From: a virus
DNA: 36,858 nt
IMG/VR virus record: IMGVR_UViG_3300008267_000363
Span: 1-36,858 of that record
Direction: 5' to 3' (one strand)
Shown here in pieces: positions 1-7,215 of this stretch. Each line of letters opens with the position of its first letter. The first letter of the stretch is position 1. The position numbers and the translations under genes are program-made. Under the pieces are notes generated by a model. The model was not told where the DNA came from, did no database searches, and was given only the letters and a program-made list of their open reading frames with translations.

Positions 1-519
1 CACCAGAGTAGGATATGCACCGTGCCGATCAGTTTCTTGCTGCCAAGTGCTTGAGAACTGCGGGCTGCAATAGCTGCATGCAAGGTTGCAAACATTGTTA
101 AAATTAACTTCCACGTAACTGGGAATAGCATCTTCATCTCCTGTTGATTTTGTAATTACTGAATAATCTTTGGCTGCCCATGGCTCACCTGATCTATAGT
201 GTCTATCACTCAGCTTGTTGTGTGCTTCCATGTTCCAGCAATAGCTGCACTCTGCAGGTTTGATGCCTGCTAGCATGAGTTTGCGCTGTTCTTTCTTGTG
301 CGGAGTGTTATGTAATGCTGCCGGATTACGTCCAATGTCTTCGATGGGTATTCGGTGCAAGGGCGGATGATAGCATGAGTTGTTGAGACCTGTGGGCAGG
401 TGCAAGCTGACCTGTTTCCATTTGGCAAGACATAACGCAGGACCCAGATCGGCCTGCATTTTTTCTGCGGCTGTTAGGAAATGGCTTTTGTTGTCAGTGG
501 CTCCATCGCCTTTGTTCAT
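1..519 (-). CDS. Radical SAM enzyme with N-terminal auxiliary-cluster (twitch/SPASM-like) region, partial (3' end off window)
   Basis: An uninterrupted reading frame of 173 codons runs from the ATG at 519-517 off the left edge. The signature CX3CX2C motif of radical SAM enzymes appears as VCNLACSYC (Cys144, Cys148, Cys151). These cysteines bind the 4Fe-4S cluster that cleaves S-adenosylmethionine. Before it lie four more cysteines (Cys30, Cys49, Cys91, Cys94, the last two in ECSYCW), placed as in twitch or SPASM auxiliary cluster domains. Here they precede the core, an arrangement I associate with radical SAM proteins of marine phages. The start codon overlaps the stop of the upstream glycosyltransferase-like gene (TAATG), so the two are probably translationally coupled. 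The substrate is unknown. Peptide or sugar modification would fit the gene neighbours but is inference. The C-terminal half of the enzyme lies outside the window. Confidence 0.85.
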   Translation of the reverse strand, partial: MNKGDGATDNKSHFLTAAEKMQADLGPALCLAKWKQVSLHLPTGLNNSCYHPPLHRIPIEDIGRNPAALHNTPHKKEQRKLMLAGIKPAECSYCWNMEAHNKLSDRHYRSGEPWAAKDYSVITKSTGDEDAIPSYVEVNFNNVCNLACSYCSPQFSSTWQQETDRHGAYPTLV

Positions 520-1445
520 TACCAACCTTCTTGTGCTCGAATAACATCAATCTCTCGAACCATGATGCCCTCATTGTGCCAGTTGCTTCGGTAGTGATGC
601 TTGAAAAACTTGCTTTGTTCTGCTTCCAGCGCAGCCATGGGAAGATCCAGTTGTTGGTCCAGATCTTCTGCCACACGTCCGGCTAACAATCTTGGATCAC
701 TGGATTCCACAGTCTTCCATAAGTCGGCTAGTGCATCAAAGTCCTGCACCTGAGTATGATCCCAGTTTGTGAGCATGGTCATGTAGGTGCCTTGTCTTGC
801 ACCTGCCATGCTCCAGTAGCCGTGATCAACATCTGCACCTATGTTGTGCCAGATGGTAAGGTGGTCCAGGTTGCGTTGATGCACACGATCCTTGAACTCT
901 GCCAGTGTGGGCTTGGCACCACGATTCAGGCACATCTTTACACCTTCACGGAATCCTGCACGCCAGGCATGAAAAGCAGATCCATTGGGATAGGTAGTTG
1001 AGTAACAGTCGTGCATGGCCCAGTATAAGGGATCAAAACAAAACTCCACTTGTGTTTCTGTGCGGCCATCAGTGGCTTCGTGTGTACGCATGCGGTTCAC
1101 AAAAGTTTTTGTCCAGGAACTCAGTCCACCATTGCCGTACATGAGCCCGTTGACGGCGTTTCTTGCTCGCCAACGAAACACAGCAGAGTCATAATCAGCT
1201 GTGGGAAACTCCAGGGTTTGATTGAAGAATTTGGCGTCAGGCATGTTGTCGCCGTCAATCAAGATAAATCGTTCGGTGGCACTGGCAGCTGCCGCAGCCT
1301 TGTGTGCTGCATCTGATCCTCGAACACCATCCACACGCTGAGCCCATGGCACCATGTTGCGTATGATTGCCCAGTATTCTTCTTTCTTGGGTTCGTCGAA
1401 TGTCAAAAATACTACATCTAGGTCTGCTATATCAATTTGTTTCAT
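519..1445 (-). CDS. Glycosyltransferase-like protein with DGDN motif
   Basis: This encodes 308 residues from the ATG at 1445, which precedes [15 protein letters not shown], a typical first strand of a GT-A glycosyltransferase fold. An in-frame ATG at 1484 would add 13 residues, but they lie within the upstream gene and look unlike protein N-termini. An ILIDGDN motif about 60 residues further on resembles the DXD metal/nucleotide-sugar binding site of GT-A enzymes, and a later aromatic-rich segment ([13 protein letters not shown]) is probably part of the acceptor side. The gene overlaps its upstream neighbour by 14 bases and its stop overlaps the radical SAM start. I recognise it only as a glycosyltransferase-like family seen in marine phages. 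Donor and acceptor are unknown. Confidence 0.65.
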   Translation of the reverse strand: MKQIDIADLDVVFLTFDEPKKEEYWAIIRNMVPWAQRVDGVRGSDAAHKAAAAASATERFILIDGDNMPDAKFFNQTLEFPTADYDSAVFRWRARNAVNGLMYGNGGLSSWTKTFVNRMRTHEATDGRTETQVEFCFDPLYWAMHDCYSTTYPNGSAFHAWRAGFREGVKMCLNRGAKPTLAEFKDRVHQRNLDHLTIWHNIGADVDHGYWSMAGARQGTYMTMLTNWDHTQVQDFDALADLWKTVESSDPRLLAGRVAEDLDQQLDLPMAALEAEQSKFFKHHYRSNWHNEGIMVREIDVIRAQEGW

Positions 1446-1800
1446 AAGTTTTCTTTGTCCATTTTTGATGGTGCTTGTGCTCACTGACGATTACAGCGAC
1501 ATTGCGAATATCGCAAGGGGATCCAGAGTCAGCAGGCACAAGTTTTGTGGTTGTTGTCCACACACGTTGTATTAATTTTCCGTCACGCACACACACATGC
1601 ATGGGACTGCGAGCAAAAGTCACAGCGTCTATTTCAATGTATGTACCTGGTAGATTATCCATGCTGTAAAATAATGGATTGCCATCCAGGTCGTGATACA
1701 ATCTATAACTTACTGCATGCGCAACAGGTTCGTGATGTAATATGTTCCAGAATTCAGTCAAGTCCACGGTGCCACTCCTTGACATTGTAGTGGAATGCAC
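1432..1800 (-). CDS. Conserved small phage protein, function unknown
   Basis: This encodes 122 residues. The N-terminal half has the pattern [11 protein letters not shown], then [21 protein letters not shown], then YIEIDAVTF. It is a compact, aromatic and acidic style seen in uncharacterised marine phage proteins that accompany glycosyltransferase genes. It has no signal peptide, membrane segment or catalytic motif that I can identify. The first 16 codons overlap the end of the upstream glycosyltransferase gene and the last 14 bases overlap the next one. A start further inside (GTG just before DLTEFW) is possible. Close packing in a glycosyltransferase and radical SAM unit suggests it serves the same pathway, perhaps as a binding partner, but that is inference. 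Confidence 0.6.
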   Translation of the reverse strand: MHSTTMSRSGTVDLTEFWNILHHEPVAHAVSYRLYHDLDGNPLFYSMDNLPGTYIEIDAVTFARSPMHVCVRDGKLIQRVWTTTTKLVPADSGSPCDIRNVAVIVSEHKHHQKWTKKTYETN

Positions 1801-2572
1801 CTGACTGTGCCACGGTATTTACTCGCAGCAGACAGTCCCGGTATTCCCAGTTGAGTTCACGTGTCCAGTCTTCGGTTTGTGTGCCTGCTACATGGCGTTT
1901 CATGTGTACTATGCGCGGATAATCAGCAAAGGGCATGGTACACTGTTCGGCACCAACGATGTTTGCTGCCATGGCATACACCACATCAGTAGATGGCACA
2001 TCTTCGGGAAACTTCAACAGTTTGCGATACTCGCTCCAGTTTTCAAAAATGCTGCGCACAGTGTTGAAAAACGTCTGAGATGTTTTGCTCCTGCGCCAAT
2101 AGGTAATGGCATTGTACACATCTGGCAGATTGTTGTTGTCAAACACCTGTCGATAGTGGCGTGTTTTTGCTGTCTGATCTTTCCAGTCTCTACAGCCAGT
2201 TGACACCACAACGTCGCGATGACGTAGCATGTTCCACCAATGATCAATTGGACTAGTAATCAGCATGTCTGCTTCTAGTTTGATAGTTTCGCGAAACGGA
2301 GTCTTGTCAACCACTTGCCAGTCATTGGCATAGGGATTGGTATTCAAGGGCTCACTCAATTGATGAACATAGTTGAACAAGGTGTTGCTGATGGCGGTTT
2401 CATCGGTGAGTAAACAGATTTGTGCATCAGGGTGCCAGTGTCGAATTGTTCCGGCAAGTGTGACCGCACAGTCAACATAATTGACTTGACTGCTATTTTG
2501 TGCCACAATCAAGTAGCCCTGTTCAGCTATGGGTCGCAATGATGTCTCCAAGATGTTTTTTGCCCATGGCAT
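1754..2572 (-). CDS. Glycosyltransferase-like protein (second of a tandem paralogous pair)
   Basis: This encodes up to 272 residues. After about 17 residues comes [10 protein letters not shown], a typical first beta strand, then [15 protein letters not shown] and [15 protein letters not shown] takes the place of the DXD-containing strand of GT-A glycosyltransferases. The same landmarks occur in the same order in the upstream gene, so the two are likely paralogues from an old tandem duplication. The ATG at 2572 lies 50 bases inside the upstream gene. TTG or GTG codons just after that gene's stop (around 2500-2510) would give a protein starting at the conserved strand, so the true start is uncertain. 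In EAD the first acidic residue is Glu instead of Asp, and activity should not be assumed. Confidence 0.6.
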   Translation of the reverse strand: MPWAKNILETSLRPIAEQGYLIVAQNSSQVNYVDCAVTLAGTIRHWHPDAQICLLTDETAISNTLFNYVHQLSEPLNTNPYANDWQVVDKTPFRETIKLEADMLITSPIDHWWNMLRHRDVVVSTGCRDWKDQTAKTRHYRQVFDNNNLPDVYNAITYWRRSKTSQTFFNTVRSIFENWSEYRKLLKFPEDVPSTDVVYAMAANIVGAEQCTMPFADYPRIVHMKRHVAGTQTEDWTRELNWEYRDCLLRVNTVAQSGAFHYNVKEWHRGLD

Positions 2573-3335
2573 GAAAGTCTACGCCATTTAGAGAACAGTA
2601 CAAATTTCCTCCATCAGACGCACGATGTGTGATTTTGAATGTTTCGTCAGCCTTGGCAATTTGTTCCAGGTCATACTCGGGCAGTATACTGGCCAGGCTC
2701 CAGGGAATACTGTCAACTCTCCAGGTGCCGCCGCTGATGATTCCCAGGGCGATGCTCAGTGCAAAGTCATTGCGATAGGTACTTTTTTGAATCTTGTACA
2801 AGGCTCTGTAATGGTCCCAGTTGTCTCGCACCATGTGCATGCAGTCAAATATGTAGGCTGCGGTGTTGCTCTTGCGAAACATCATCACAGTGGCCCAGCT
2901 CATGGGTAGTCGATGTTCACCAAATGTGTTCAGTTCATCTAGGTATCGAGATTTTGCAATATCATATGCAAGATCGTGACACATGAAATCACGGTTACTG
3001 TCCAGCACAAATTTCAATTGCGAACTGGCCACCACATAGTCCGCATCCAGTACCAGTGTTTGTTCCCAGGGAGTGAGAGCGTATGCATCTACTCTACCAG
3101 CATTGTGCCAGGTCACAGTTGAGTTGTAGTCTTCAAAAAATCTTGTGCCACCTGATTCAGGTTCTGCGTAGATAACTTGATCAAATGTTTTGTTCAGTGT
3201 ACTGTCTTGACTATTGGTCACAACAGCAACTGGTATGCCCAGATGGTGGCGAATACGACCTGCACTCCAGGCGGCCATGCTCACATAGTCAGTGGCTTCG
3301 TTGTTGAAGGCAAATATCAGTGCGCCGCAGGTCAT
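2523..3335 (-). CDS. Glycosyltransferase-like protein (first of a tandem paralogous pair)
   Basis: This encodes 270 residues. CGALIFAFNNEATDYV forms the first strand and helix, followed by IPVAVVTNS. TLVLDADYVV has the DXD motif (Asp-Ala-Asp) expected of a metal-dependent GT-A enzyme using a nucleotide sugar. Further on, a conserved block around MVRDNWDHYRALYK is matched in the downstream paralogue by [13 protein letters not shown]. The start codon overlaps the stop of the upstream small gene (ATGA), indicating translational coupling. The protein is cytoplasmic by appearance, with no signal peptide or membrane span. Possible targets are a virion protein, a host surface glycan or DNA. The sequence does not decide between them. 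Confidence 0.65.
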   Translation of the reverse strand: MTCGALIFAFNNEATDYVSMAAWSAGRIRHHLGIPVAVVTNSQDSTLNKTFDQVIYAEPESGGTRFFEDYNSTVTWHNAGRVDAYALTPWEQTLVLDADYVVASSQLKFVLDSNRDFMCHDLAYDIAKSRYLDELNTFGEHRLPMSWATVMMFRKSNTAAYIFDCMHMVRDNWDHYRALYKIQKSTYRNDFALSIALGIISGGTWRVDSIPWSLASILPEYDLEQIAKADETFKITHRASDGGNLYCSLNGVDFHAMGKKHLGDIIATHS

Positions 3336-3637
3336 CGTAGTTGACGTTGTTGATCAAGTTCCACCAGCCATGCATTCATTTGCTCTTGCCATAACTGCAT
3401 GGCCAGGCCTCGTAGCTGTGCAGGATTGACCTGTACCGGAGTTTCATACAGGTCCAATACCACTGCATCGCCCGGAGGTACAGTGGCCAACAATACCAGC
3501 AGTTCAGGATCAGCACGCCACATTCCGCCGCGGTAGGCAAACAACATGCGGGCTTGGTATTTTTCTTTTAGTACGCGGCGAGCAGCCACATGATCAAAAC
3601 GTACTCGTGCGTGGGCAATTAAAGCATCAGTATCCAT
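3332..3637 (-). CDS. Conserved small phage protein, first gene of the glycosyltransferase/radical SAM unit
   Basis: This encodes 101 residues, with no domain I can name. It has a basic N-terminal helix (ARVRFDHVAARRVLKEKY) followed by MLFAYRGGMWRADPELLVLL, a pattern I have the impression of seeing in uncharacterised marine phage proteins. The C-terminal third is helical and charged. No Shine-Dalgarno sequence precedes the ATG. A perfect TATAAT lies only five bases upstream, so the message may be leaderless. Its stop overlaps the next gene's start (ATGA). As the lead gene of a six-gene unit it may be a small structural or accessory protein for the enzymes. This is inference from position. Confidence 0.6.
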   Translation of the reverse strand: MDTDALIAHARVRFDHVAARRVLKEKYQARMLFAYRGGMWRADPELLVLLATVPPGDAVVLDLYETPVQVNPAQLRGLAMQLWQEQMNAWLVELDQQRQLR

Positions 3638-3642
3638 GCTGT

Positions 3643-3671
3643 ATTATACGACAAATCCAGATAAAAGTAAA
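3643..3671 (-). promoter_or_regulatory. Sigma70-like promoter of the glycosyltransferase/radical SAM unit
   Basis: On the minus strand a TTTACT box (3666-3671, four of six matches to TTGACA) is followed after exactly 17 bases by a perfect TATAAT (3643-3648). Transcription would start at or next to the ATG at 3637, giving a leaderless message, which fits the absence of a ribosome binding site. The -35 box overlaps one arm of the terminator hairpin. TATAATAC also resembles the T4 late core TATAAATA in six of eight positions, so late sigma use is an alternative. Confidence 0.5.
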
Positions 3672-3688
3672 GGGGCAACTGCCCCTTT
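3669..3688. terminator. Symmetric hairpin terminator between tail operon and modification unit
   Basis: AAAGGGGC, loop AACT, GCCCCTTT is a perfect eight-base-pair stem with a four-base loop. It is followed by T-rich sequence on both strands, so it can act in either direction. It starts 4 bases downstream of the stop of the 322-residue tail protein gene (stop at 3692-3694), exactly where the long minus-strand structural operon would end. Confidence 0.8.
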
Positions 3689-3691
3689 TGG

Positions 3692-4660
3692 TTAAGCTGT
3701 TGTGGCAAGCACAGTAGGTGTTCCCCAACTTGCGGTGGTTAGGTATGTGCTTGATGGTGGAGTATAGGTGCAAATTGTGGTGGGTGCTGTGCCAGGTGTT
3801 GCGCCAGAACTTGCGGTGCCGCCCGAAATCGCATCTCCGTCAGCAGCACTCCAGACTGTGGTGAATGTCAACACAGTAGATCCTGCATTGAGAGCCACCG
3901 AATGCTGAATAAAGTTTGCGGTATACGGAGCCGTATCAGCAAACTGCTTGTATATAATTGTGGCTGCTGCCCCGGGTGTTAGAGCATAGAAACCAGTGGC
4001 TGTGCTGAGTGTGCTGGGTGTGCCTGTTCCGCCAATTTTGGTTGTTCCTGTGTAACTAACTGCTGCAATGGTGTGGGCTGCTGCTGCACCTGAAAAAAAG
4101 ATTGCGCCAGCCAGTGTGTTGGCCAAGTCATTCCATTCTGGATCGCCCAGGGCGCCTGTGGCAGTTTTACTGGTCTGCAATTTGATCAGGCCGCCGCCAT
4201 TGAAGAAATGCCTAGCTGCTGCTGCGCTGGCAAATGTTACTGTGTTGGTAAACGTGATGGTCCAGGTTGCTCCTGATGTGGCCAATAGCTTGCTGTTGAC
4301 TCCGGTGTAGCCCGTGAATTGTGATCCCACAGCCACAGCATTGTTTCTGTTGGCGGTGATGTTGGTTAGATCTGTGTTCAAGGCTGCTAGCACAGCAATC
4401 AAGGTGCCTGTGGTGGGTGCTGTTCTTGCTGTGAGAGTGGTACCAGTTTGACTGCCCATGCTTGACAAGGTGTTGACCAGGCTGGCCCAGTTTGTGGCAG
4501 TGACTGTACCGAGTGCGCTGACTGTGCTCAGTGCCGATTGCCCCCAGCCCTTGTCTCCAGATCCTGTGCTCCAGATGTCATTGACATTGGCACCTGCAGT
4601 GGTGCTGACAAAACCGTTGTAGTCGGTTGCTTGAATTAATCCGCCTGATGAATATGCCAT
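3692..4660 (-). CDS. Tail/virion protein of marine T4-like phages, function unknown
   Basis: This encodes 322 residues, very rich in Ala, Thr, Gly and Ser, with few charged residues and no cysteine-rich or enzymatic motif. It is typical of beta-structured virion surface or tail fibre proteins. The N-terminus (MAYSSGGLIQATDYNGF) and a central segment (AAARHFFNGGGLIKL, then WNDLANTL) look like the conserved parts of a protein family common in marine myoviruses and prophages. It is the last gene of the structural operon, just after the tail fibre and just before the terminator. An AGGAAA ribosome binding site lies upstream of the ATG. A receptor-binding or fibre-associated role is inferred from position and composition. 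Confidence 0.6.
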   Translation of the reverse strand: MAYSSGGLIQATDYNGFVSTTAGANVNDIWSTGSGDKGWGQSALSTVSALGTVTATNWASLVNTLSSMGSQTGTTLTARTAPTTGTLIAVLAALNTDLTNITANRNNAVAVGSQFTGYTGVNSKLLATSGATWTITFTNTVTFASAAAARHFFNGGGLIKLQTSKTATGALGDPEWNDLANTLAGAIFFSGAAAAHTIAAVSYTGTTKIGGTGTPSTLSTATGFYALTPGAAATIIYKQFADTAPYTANFIQHSVALNAGSTVLTFTTVWSAADGDAISGGTASSGATPGTAPTTICTYTPPSSTYLTTASWGTPTVLATTA

Positions 4661-4674
4661 TATCTATTTCCTGT

Positions 4675-6423
4675 TTAGTTCTTGATTGTTACAATAGCTT
4701 CAATTGTACCTGATTCAGGGGTGGTCTTGTCAACCAGACTTCGCCCAATTACATTGAATGCTGTGGCTTCACCGGGTTGTGCTGCTCTTGCAATGCCGTC
4801 GCCGGCCGCAACCAATCGATCACCCTTGCGGATGTATCCAGTAACTTTGACAGGTACACGTCCAGTCATGGCCACTTTGGGGTGGGTGTCGTCCTCGCCA
4901 GCGCCACCATTCATGGTATAAGCTGGTCTTGTACTTATGACACCAAATACTTTTTCACTTAAAGCAGTAAGACTTCTTGTGATTTCCTGGGTACCGCCCA
5001 GTTCAACCACTGTGCCTGGCTCTAGTAATTCATCAGATGCAAAACGTTCCGCAACGTCAGCGTAAAGTGCTGTGGTGGCCTGCGCAAACACCTGGTTAAA
5101 GTAGTTGCTGGAACTACCAATGTTGCCTACTGCATTTGTTCCTGTTTTGGCAATCGAAGCCACACTTACCACGTTGGCATAAACTGTGCTGGTGTCGATG
5201 ACCACAACGTTTGATACACCACCAACATTGAAGTTGATGTTGCCGTTGGTAACACCAACGTTGCCTTCTGTTGTGCCGTTCACAAACTTGGTAACACTAA
5301 CGCCCAGGCTCAAGCCTGTGAGTTGACTACCGTTGCCCAGGAAAAATGTTCCTGCTATGTTGGCTGCACTGGAAATATTGCCAGTCACACTAACTAGACC
5401 CGTTGATCTCAAGTTGCCCGAATCAACGTTGCCGCTGGCCACGATTGACACACCTGATATTGCAGCAGCACTGATAACATTGCCTCCGCGCACATTGCCA
5501 ACAGCAGTTACCAGGCCGCCTGTGTTGATATTGCCGCCGGTGACATTGCCTGTTGCTGATACTAGGCCGCTTGTTAACAAATTGCCGCCGGTGATATTAC
5601 CAGTAGTGGCTAACGGACCGCCCGGGGGTGCAATAACATTACCTATAAAGTTTAGACCAGTAACATTTCCAGTAGCACTGACTATGCCAGCAGTTAGAAT
5701 ATTGCCGCCAGTGACGTTGCCAGTAACAGAGTTGAACCCTGTAATCAACACACCAGTGGGCTGAATAATAGCAGTGGTAGCACCGCCAGAAGTAACAACA
5801 ACGTTGCCTGTGTTTCTGACATTGCCGGCCATCACAGTGTCTGCTGAGTTACTGATTGTGATACCTTTGTAGATTGTGGGGAACAGTGTGGAAGTAGGAG
5901 CAGCAGCAGTAAAGTTTGCATCTTTGCTCACAATAGCAACACGAGTACCAGCCACATACAAGCCGGTTACATAATGTGGTGTTGCTGTGTTGTCATTAAC
6001 AGTTTCAGGAATTGCGCCAGCTGTACCTTCAGTTGATGTAAATGCAGGGCCCACAACAATAAAACTAGAACCAGTATATACTTTGACCTGCTGATTTGTG
6101 GTATCATACCACAAGTCGCCTGTTACATTGCTGGTTGGTGCAGATGCACTAGAAGTAGCAGCACTAATGGTTTTGAACAGTGTGCCATTGTAGACTTTTA
6201 ACAAGAAATTGGTTTTGTCCCACCATAGTTGCCCTGTTAGTGGAGCAGCAGGTGCTGTGGTATTTGAACCGCTTTCCAACAAGTGGATAAAGTTTTCGTC
6301 CAAAAACTCTCCGTAACCTGCATAGTTTTTGCCCACCAGTGTCATGCTACTAGCAGTATTAACTGTGCCGTCGTTGACGGTAGCAAAAACTGTACCGTCG
6401 GTTAGATTGATTGTATATGCCAT
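4675..6423 (-). CDS. Tail fibre protein with repeat shaft and likely self-processing C-terminal domain
   Basis: This encodes 582 residues. Residues about 30-130 hold a phage tail motif twice: GQLWWDKTNFLLKVYNGTLF and GDLWYDTTNQQVKVYTGSSF. Residues about 214-370 are a series of short degenerate repeats built on TGNVTGGNxxTxGxVSA, most likely a beta-helical trimeric shaft. The C-terminal 130 residues (YADVAERF, VFGVISTRPAY, MTGRVPVKVTG, IRKGDRLV) resemble the Peptidase_G2-like intramolecular chaperone domains found at the ends of phage fibres, which help trimerise and then cleave themselves off. That is family-based inference, and I cannot identify the cleavage residues. Upstream lie an exact TATAAATA and an AGGAAA ribosome binding site. 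The protein is probably the host-recognition fibre. Confidence 0.75.
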   Translation of the reverse strand: MAYTINLTDGTVFATVNDGTVNTASSMTLVGKNYAGYGEFLDENFIHLLESGSNTTAPAAPLTGQLWWDKTNFLLKVYNGTLFKTISAATSSASAPTSNVTGDLWYDTTNQQVKVYTGSSFIVVGPAFTSTEGTAGAIPETVNDNTATPHYVTGLYVAGTRVAIVSKDANFTAAAPTSTLFPTIYKGITISNSADTVMAGNVRNTGNVVVTSGGATTAIIQPTGVLITGFNSVTGNVTGGNILTAGIVSATGNVTGLNFIGNVIAPPGGPLATTGNITGGNLLTSGLVSATGNVTGGNINTGGLVTAVGNVRGGNVISAAAISGVSIVASGNVDSGNLRSTGLVSVTGNISSAANIAGTFFLGNGSQLTGLSLGVSVTKFVNGTTEGNVGVTNGNINFNVGGVSNVVVIDTSTVYANVVSVASIAKTGTNAVGNIGSSSNYFNQVFAQATTALYADVAERFASDELLEPGTVVELGGTQEITRSLTALSEKVFGVISTRPAYTMNGGAGEDDTHPKVAMTGRVPVKVTGYIRKGDRLVAAGDGIARAAQPGEATAFNVIGRSLVDKTTPESGTIEAIVTIKN

Positions 6424-6441
6424 ATCAGTTTCCTATTTCAA

Positions 6442-6449
6442 TATTTATA
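6442..6449 (-). promoter_or_regulatory. T4-type late promoter (exact TATAAATA)
   Basis: The minus strand reads TATAAATA, the T4 late promoter core recognised by the gp55 sigma factor. It ends 18 bases before the tail fibre ATG, and the AGGAAA ribosome binding site lies between them. The element contains the TAA stop codon of the upstream 201-residue gene. It would allow the fibre gene and the gene after it to be transcribed separately from the operon. Confidence 0.65.
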
Positions 6450-7050
6450 CAGCATTGATATTGCTCAATGTCTGAATTCTCACTGTGTAATCAATTTGAA
6501 TCTGGCGATTCAAACTCTTTTGTACTGGGTGGAAGATCACATGAGTGATCAAGCGCAAATTATCAGCAGCACCATTCCAGGCCTTGAGGCCCAGTTCGTC
6601 AAACACAAACTCACCGTTGAAATTGGTTGAGTTGTCAAAGGCCTGCTGTTCTGCGGGCTCGCCGTAGTCCAACAAACATGTCACAAGAATGTCAGTATAA
6701 ACATTGCCTGCTGTGTGTAGCACAGTCATTTTGTTGTTGGTGGGGTCAGTGTCTGCTGCTGAATTGTCATCCACTACCTTTTGATAGGTTTGGTTGTACA
6801 AGTCTGCGTTTTGTCCTGTGGTGTTTGGCGGCAAATACGTGATCACGCCAGTGGGATCAACAGAACTTCCGCCGTTGCCAAATGCCATTTGATAGATGTA
6901 TCCCAGGTTACGATCGGCTAGACTTTGAGCCATGGCCACAGAGATATTTTCGTAATGGATAGCATTCTTTTTGTCTACCAAAACTTCACCTGTGGCAGGA
7001 TCAGTGATCTTGATAAATCCTTCAATTTTGCACAATCCTGGAGTTATCAT
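6445..7050 (-). CDS. Conserved tail-module protein of marine T4-like phages, function unknown
   Basis: This encodes 201 residues. The N-terminus, IEGFIKITDPATGEVLVDKKN then AIHYENISVAMAQSL, leads to MAFGNGGSSVDPTGVITYLPP. Near the C-terminus comes FVFDELGLKA, followed by LITHVIFHPVQKS and IQIDYTVRIQT. I recognise the pattern as a conserved virion protein of marine myoviruses sitting next to the giant baseplate protein, but know no experimentally assigned role. The beta-rich composition and position between giant protein and tail fibre suggest a connector or fibre-attachment subunit. The ATG overlaps the stop of the 49-residue gene upstream, whose C-terminal half resembles this protein's N-terminus. 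Confidence 0.65.
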   Translation of the reverse strand: MITPGLCKIEGFIKITDPATGEVLVDKKNAIHYENISVAMAQSLADRNLGYIYQMAFGNGGSSVDPTGVITYLPPNTTGQNADLYNQTYQKVVDDNSAADTDPTNNKMTVLHTAGNVYTDILVTCLLDYGEPAEQQAFDNSTNFNGEFVFDELGLKAWNGAADNLRLITHVIFHPVQKSLNRQIQIDYTVRIQTLSNINAV

Positions 7051-7196
7051 GCTCGCCCCTCCACGTAGGTTTTTTGTGTTTTTGGATCAAAAATTCTCAT
7101 GTGAGCCTGTACGGATACTGACCCAGTTTCGTTGGGCTTGCGAGGTTTTTCCTCTTTTTTAAGCTCAACCGTTTGTGTAGACTGTGTGTTTGGCAT
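7047..7196 (-). CDS. Small 49-residue protein related to the N-terminus of its downstream neighbour
   Basis: This is a short frame of 49 codons plus stop, from the ATG at 7196 to the TGA at 7047-7049, which overlaps the next ATG (ATGA). The first 25 residues are polar and lysine-rich (QTVELKKEEKPRKPNE). The rest, SVSVQAHMRIFDPKTQKTYV, aligns with IEGFIKITDPATGEVLVDKK of the following gene: hydrophobic pair, DP, T, then the V and charged ending. The intact frame, coupled start and fit into the gap between two structural genes make it likely to be real. It may be a partial duplicate or a strand-exchange partner. No Shine-Dalgarno sequence precedes it; a GGTAAATA lies just upstream. Confidence 0.65.
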   Translation of the reverse strand: MPNTQSTQTVELKKEEKPRKPNETGSVSVQAHMRIFDPKTQKTYVEGRA

Positions 7197-7203
7197 GATA
7201 GTT

Positions 7204-7211
7204 TATTTACC
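7204..7211 (-). promoter_or_regulatory. GGTAAATA octamer (late-promoter-like) upstream of the 49-residue gene
   Basis: The minus strand reads GGTAAATA, seven bases before the ATG at 7196 and just after the stop of the giant gene. It shares the TAAATA core with the exact late promoter at 6442-6449 and is identical to octamers at 26149-26156 and 34509-34516. With no ribosome binding site after it, its promoter role here is uncertain. Confidence 0.35.
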
Positions 7212-7215
7212 TAGT

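Noticed and set aside
494-676. A 60-codon minus-strand frame near the left edge
   Set aside because: It overlaps the glycosyltransferase-like and radical SAM genes in another frame, and both of those have clear motifs and coupled starts.
1816-1823. AGTAAATA upstream of the 122-residue gene
   Set aside because: It lies within a coding gene and differs from the recurrent octamers; one match of this length is expected by chance.
5310-5770. Regularly spaced DNA repeats that might look like a CRISPR array
   Set aside because: The repeats are degenerate, in frame, not palindromic, and encode the repeating fibre shaft without unique spacers of constant length.
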